Of a stretch of DNA of 24,223 bases, positions 21,976 to 24,223 are shown piece after piece. The notes beneath the pieces are model-generated. The model was not told the DNA's origin. It was given only the letters and a program-made list of their open reading frames with translations, and did not search any database. The stretch is from Lachnospiraceae bacterium (GTDB lineage Bacteria > Bacillota > Clostridia > Lachnospirales > Lachnospiraceae), in contig CAAGSD010000041.1 of NCBI GenBank assembly GCA_900772845.1, positions 1 through 24,223 of the forward strand. The letters run 5' to 3'. The position numbers and the translations under genes were made by a program. Position 1 is the stretch's first letter. Every line of letters starts with the position of its first letter.

Positions 21976-22085
21976 GCATTATGGCAGAAGCCATTTGCTA
22001 TAGAGAGATGTATTTTACAAGGAGGACAAATCCTCTCCTCGCCATAGAGGCTCGGATTTTCCTTCGGAAAACAAGGAGGATTACA
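21976..22085 (+). promoter_or_regulatory. Structured leader with two Shine-Dalgarno copies before the binding-protein gene
   Basis: After the GH3 stop there is a hairpin ATGGC-AGAA-GCCAT (21981-21994). The sequence ACAAGGAGGA appears twice, at 22017-22026 (with T just before) in the form ACAAGGAGGA and at 22071-22080, but only the second is followed by a start codon. Between them TCCTCTCCTC (22031-22040) can pair with GAGGA of either copy, and TTTTCC-TTC-GGAAAA forms a hairpin just before the second. This may set the relative output of GH3 and the binding protein, by RNA processing or translation control. Confidence 0.45.
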
Positions 22086-23714
22086 ATGAAAAGAAACAAG
22101 ATCTTAAGCCTGTTGCTGTCAGTTTCCATGCTGACTGCACTCACCGCCTGCGGAAGCCAGGGTTCCGGCACCCCCGCAGCATCCACCACCGATAGCGGAA
22201 GCACCGCTTCTTCTACTGCCGAGAGTACCGCTTCTTCTGATGACAGTTATGTACTGGACAAGGTCACTCTCGTCGTAGACGGTACTTTTAATGCATCTGT
22301 GGATGCTTATCAGGACAAATTCATTGAACAATGGGATGATGCTGTCAGTGAGGCACTTGGGCATCCCATCAGTCTGAATATCCAGCAGTTAGATCATTCC
22401 AGCTATGTAGACGGTGTCGGCCGTCTGTTTGCCAGCGGCGATTACCCAGATGTCATTCTGCTGAATGCCGGTCAGTATGCAGAATATGCAAAAACAGGTC
22501 TTCTATGGGATATGACAGATGCTTATGATAATGCAAAATTCCAGGGCCACATGGTACTGCCCGCAGTAAACGAGAATGTCCGTATCGACGGCAGACAGTA
22601 TGGTCTGTCCACCGGTCTTGGCGGCGGTTGTATCACTTATGTAAAGCAGGCATGGCTGGATGCAGTCGGCATGAAGGCTGAGGATATTACCGACTGGGAT
22701 TCCTACTATGCAATGTTAAAGGCATTTACCGAACAGGATCCTGACGGCAATGGCAAGAACGATACCTATGGCGTAGCTGCAGCAGGCTTTATCGGTTCTG
22801 AGGCTCCTTACACCAACTATCTGCCTCAGTTCTGGCAGAACGCATACCCCAGCTTCACCTATGACGAGAATGGTGTATGGTATGACGGTTTCAACACCCA
22901 GGAGACCAAGGATGCTCTGCTTCGTTTACAGCAGGCTTACGCTGACGGCGTCATTGATCCTGAATCCCTGACCATGGGTACCAAGGATGTCCGCGAAAAA
23001 TGGTGGTCTTCCGACCAGTCCGGTTCCTTTGGTGCTTTCACTTACTGGTCTGGTTACTGGAATGATAACCTGATAAATAATATGGATAAGAACGGCGTGG
23101 ATTCCGGACTGGCAAGACTGGCTCCTATCTCTGAAATGGACGGCTATCTGAACAGAGAATCTCCTGTATACTGCATCATTGACGATGGTGACGGTAATGA
23201 TTCCAGAGAGCAGGCAATCTTCGATGCGGTCTTCGAGACCATGTTCGATGGCGGTACCGTACAGACTCTGTGGGTATACGGTGCAGAAGGCTACCATTGG
23301 TCTACTGAGGCTGAGACCATTGTTACCGGCGAAGGTACTGACAATGCCAAGACCTATGAGTACAAAGACGGCGAGTTCCATCTGCGTCTGAATCCTTCCG
23401 ATCCCAGTGCATTATGGAAAAAGAATGCAATCGATCCTTCTTCCATGATCTGCTCCTTAGAGAATGGTTTTGAATCCGCTACCGATCTGACCAAGGAATG
23501 TAACGAGTTCTTCTCCGAACACAGTGTAGACGCTCCCCATTCTGCTTCCTGTGACGGCATTACCAACTACGGCGGTACGATCAGTGATGCCAAGAACGAG
23601 GTTATCGCTGAAGTTGTTGTAAAGGGCGGAGATGTAGATGCCGCTATGGACAATTACGTTAAGGCCACCCAGGATATGGTAAATGAGATTCTCGGACAGC
23701 TGAATGCAAACTAA
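22086..23714 (+). CDS. Extracellular solute-binding lipoprotein (family 1, LplA-like)
   Basis: It probably captures an oligosaccharide outside the cell for an ABC importer. The 542-residue product from ATG 22086 begins with a lipoprotein signal: MKRNK, a hydrophobic core and the lipobox LTAC with Cys22. A Ser/Thr-rich linker follows (about 24-53). The segment DPDGNGKNDTYGVAA resembles the calcium-binding-like loop common in LplA/YtcQ-type binding proteins, and the size fits that group. An upstream in-frame start at 21972 overlaps the GH3 stop but is rejected because AAGGAGG is optimally placed before 22086. It is cotranscribed with GH3 by position. A terminator follows and no permease or ATPase gene is seen. 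Confidence 0.92.
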   Translation: MKRNKILSLLLSVSMLTALTACGSQGSGTPAASTTDSGSTASSTAESTASSDDSYVLDKVTLVVDGTFNASVDAYQDKFIEQWDDAVSEALGHPISLNIQQLDHSSYVDGVGRLFASGDYPDVILLNAGQYAEYAKTGLLWDMTDAYDNAKFQGHMVLPAVNENVRIDGRQYGLSTGLGGGCITYVKQAWLDAVGMKAEDITDWDSYYAMLKAFTEQDPDGNGKNDTYGVAAAGFIGSEAPYTNYLPQFWQNAYPSFTYDENGVWYDGFNTQETKDALLRLQQAYADGVIDPESLTMGTKDVREKWWSSDQSGSFGAFTYWSGYWNDNLINNMDKNGVDSGLARLAPISEMDGYLNRESPVYCIIDDGDGNDSREQAIFDAVFETMFDGGTVQTLWVYGAEGYHWSTEAETIVTGEGTDNAKTYEYKDGEFHLRLNPSDPSALWKKNAIDPSSMICSLENGFESATDLTKECNEFFSEHSVDAPHSASCDGITNYGGTISDAKNEVIAEVVVKGGDVDAAMDNYVKATQDMVNEILGQLNAN

Positions 23715-23764
23715 ATAGCAAAAAGTAACCGATTAGCAACATGCTCCGCCAGGTGCGCAAACCT

Positions 23765-23800
23765 AAAAAGCCGCTTCACAAAAATGTGAGGTGGCTTTTT
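23765..23800 (+). terminator. Intrinsic terminator of the binding-protein gene
   Basis: AAAAAGCCGC (23765-23774) pairs with GTGGCTTTTT (23791-23800) with one G-T wobble, extended by TCAC/GTGA. It ends in a T-run 50 bases after the stop codon, so any permease genes beyond the window need read-through or their own promoter. Confidence 0.88.
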
Positions 23801-23845
23801 ACGGTAACTGGAAAGTTATGCGAGGCTCATTGCGGATGACGGCTG

Positions 23846-23902
23846 AAAATAGAGTATAGAGACCGGAGTGGGCACTTGCACACAAGTCCCGGCCTCTATT
23901 TT
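23846..23902. repeat. Long inverted repeat bordering the tandem array
   Basis: AAAATAGAG (23846-23854) and CTCTATTTT (23894-23902) are perfect 9-base arms. Inside, ACTTG (23874-23878) and CAAGT (23883-23887) close a four-base loop, and GAGACCGG (23859-23866) nearly matches CCGGCCTC (23889-23896). The right arm runs into the first 52-bp repeat. It could be a boundary structure of the array or a hairpin RNA end. Confidence 0.5.
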
Positions 23903-24223
23903 GATCCATGGGGCACAATCATTGTTTTTTGCCAATAAAGCCCCGTTAATCTTTGATCCATGGGGCACAATCATTGTTTTTAGCCAATAAAGCCCCGTTA
24001 ATCTTTGATATGTGGGGCACAATCATCGTTTTTTGCCAATAAAGCCCCGTTAATCTTTGATATGTGGGGCGCAATCATCGTTTTTTGCAAATAAAGCCCC
24101 GTTAATCTTTGATATGCGGGGCGCAATCATCGTTTTTTGCCAATAAAGCCCCGTTAATCTTTGATATGCGGGGCGCAATCATCGTTTTTATCTAATAAAG
24201 CCCCGTTAATCTTTGATATGCGG
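23900..24223. repeat. 52-bp tandem repeat array, at least six full units
   Basis: Six head-to-tail copies of exactly 52 bases start at 23900, 23952, 24004, 24056, 24108 and 24160, and a seventh is cut by the window end. Each holds GGGGC, a T-rich stretch (GTTTTT), AATAAAGCCCCG and TTAATCTTTGAT. Across each junction GCCCCG and (C/T)GGGGC can form a hairpin with an inner ATC-TTT-GAT stem. Copies differ in steps: 1-2 have CCAT and CATTG, 3-4 have ATGT, 5-6 have ATGC and GCGC. The unit is not a multiple of three, and no coding frame is sustained through the array. There are no variable spacers, so it is not a CRISPR. Function unknown. Confidence 0.85.

Noticed and set aside
23816..24022. 68-codon open frame through the first tandem repeats
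   Set aside because: The 52-bp unit shifts frame at each copy, the product has no recognisable domain and no ribosome site was found.
23900..24223. CRISPR array
   Set aside because: The full 52-bp unit repeats head to tail without unique spacers, and no cas genes are present.

Overview
The window looks like a chromosomal segment of a spore-forming, saccharolytic anaerobe of the Clostridia, most probably Lachnospiraceae. This is inferred from the overall protein similarity pattern, sigma-A type promoters with AAGGAGG-like ribosome sites, a Gram-positive type LexA operator at recA, a SpoIIM homologue, RNase Y, and a GH3 glycosidase beside a lipoprotein sugar-binding protein. No rRNA, tRNA, CRISPR or insertion sequence was seen. 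Most of the window is core metabolism. The unusual material is in the non-coding DNA: the structured sequence at the left edge, several operator-like palindromes, and a 52-bp tandem repeat array that runs off the right edge.

Layout. Positions 1-123 hold a many-armed palindromic element. From 124 to 3266 a minus-strand operon encodes an HTH-ACT protein, homoserine dehydrogenase and aspartate kinase, from one promoter. Next is glyA (minus, 3384-4622), which shares a promoter region with a divergent lipid kinase gene (plus). A PAP2-type membrane phosphatase gene (plus) follows and converges on glf, UDP-galactopyranose mutase (minus). Upstream of glf lies an NhaC-type antiporter gene (minus), divergent from a DAHP synthase gene (plus). 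From 10691 to 13486 the minus strand carries spoIIM, a NUDIX ADP-ribose pyrophosphatase and a subgroup Ic-like aspartate aminotransferase. rny follows from its own promoter, then recX and recA under a LexA-controlled promoter, then cinA. From 18726 there is a carbohydrate locus: an AraC-family regulator (minus), and divergently a GH3 glycosidase and a lipoprotein substrate-binding protein (plus), closed by a terminator. The window ends in a long inverted repeat and at least six copies of a 52-bp repeat.

How the genes fit together. Aspartate kinase, homoserine dehydrogenase, the aminotransferase and serine hydroxymethyltransferase form an aspartate/threonine/serine/glycine and one-carbon cluster. 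DAHP synthase starts aromatic amino acid synthesis. recA-recX-cinA is a DNA damage and nucleotide-salvage group. The AraC regulator, GH3 enzyme and binding protein form an incomplete oligosaccharide-use system with no permease genes in view. No obviously new multi-gene defence or mobile system is visible. The best candidates for undescribed biology are the edge elements, the switch-like leader between GH3 and the binding protein, the possible attenuator between cinA and recA, and a pair of related motifs at the starts of two transcripts.
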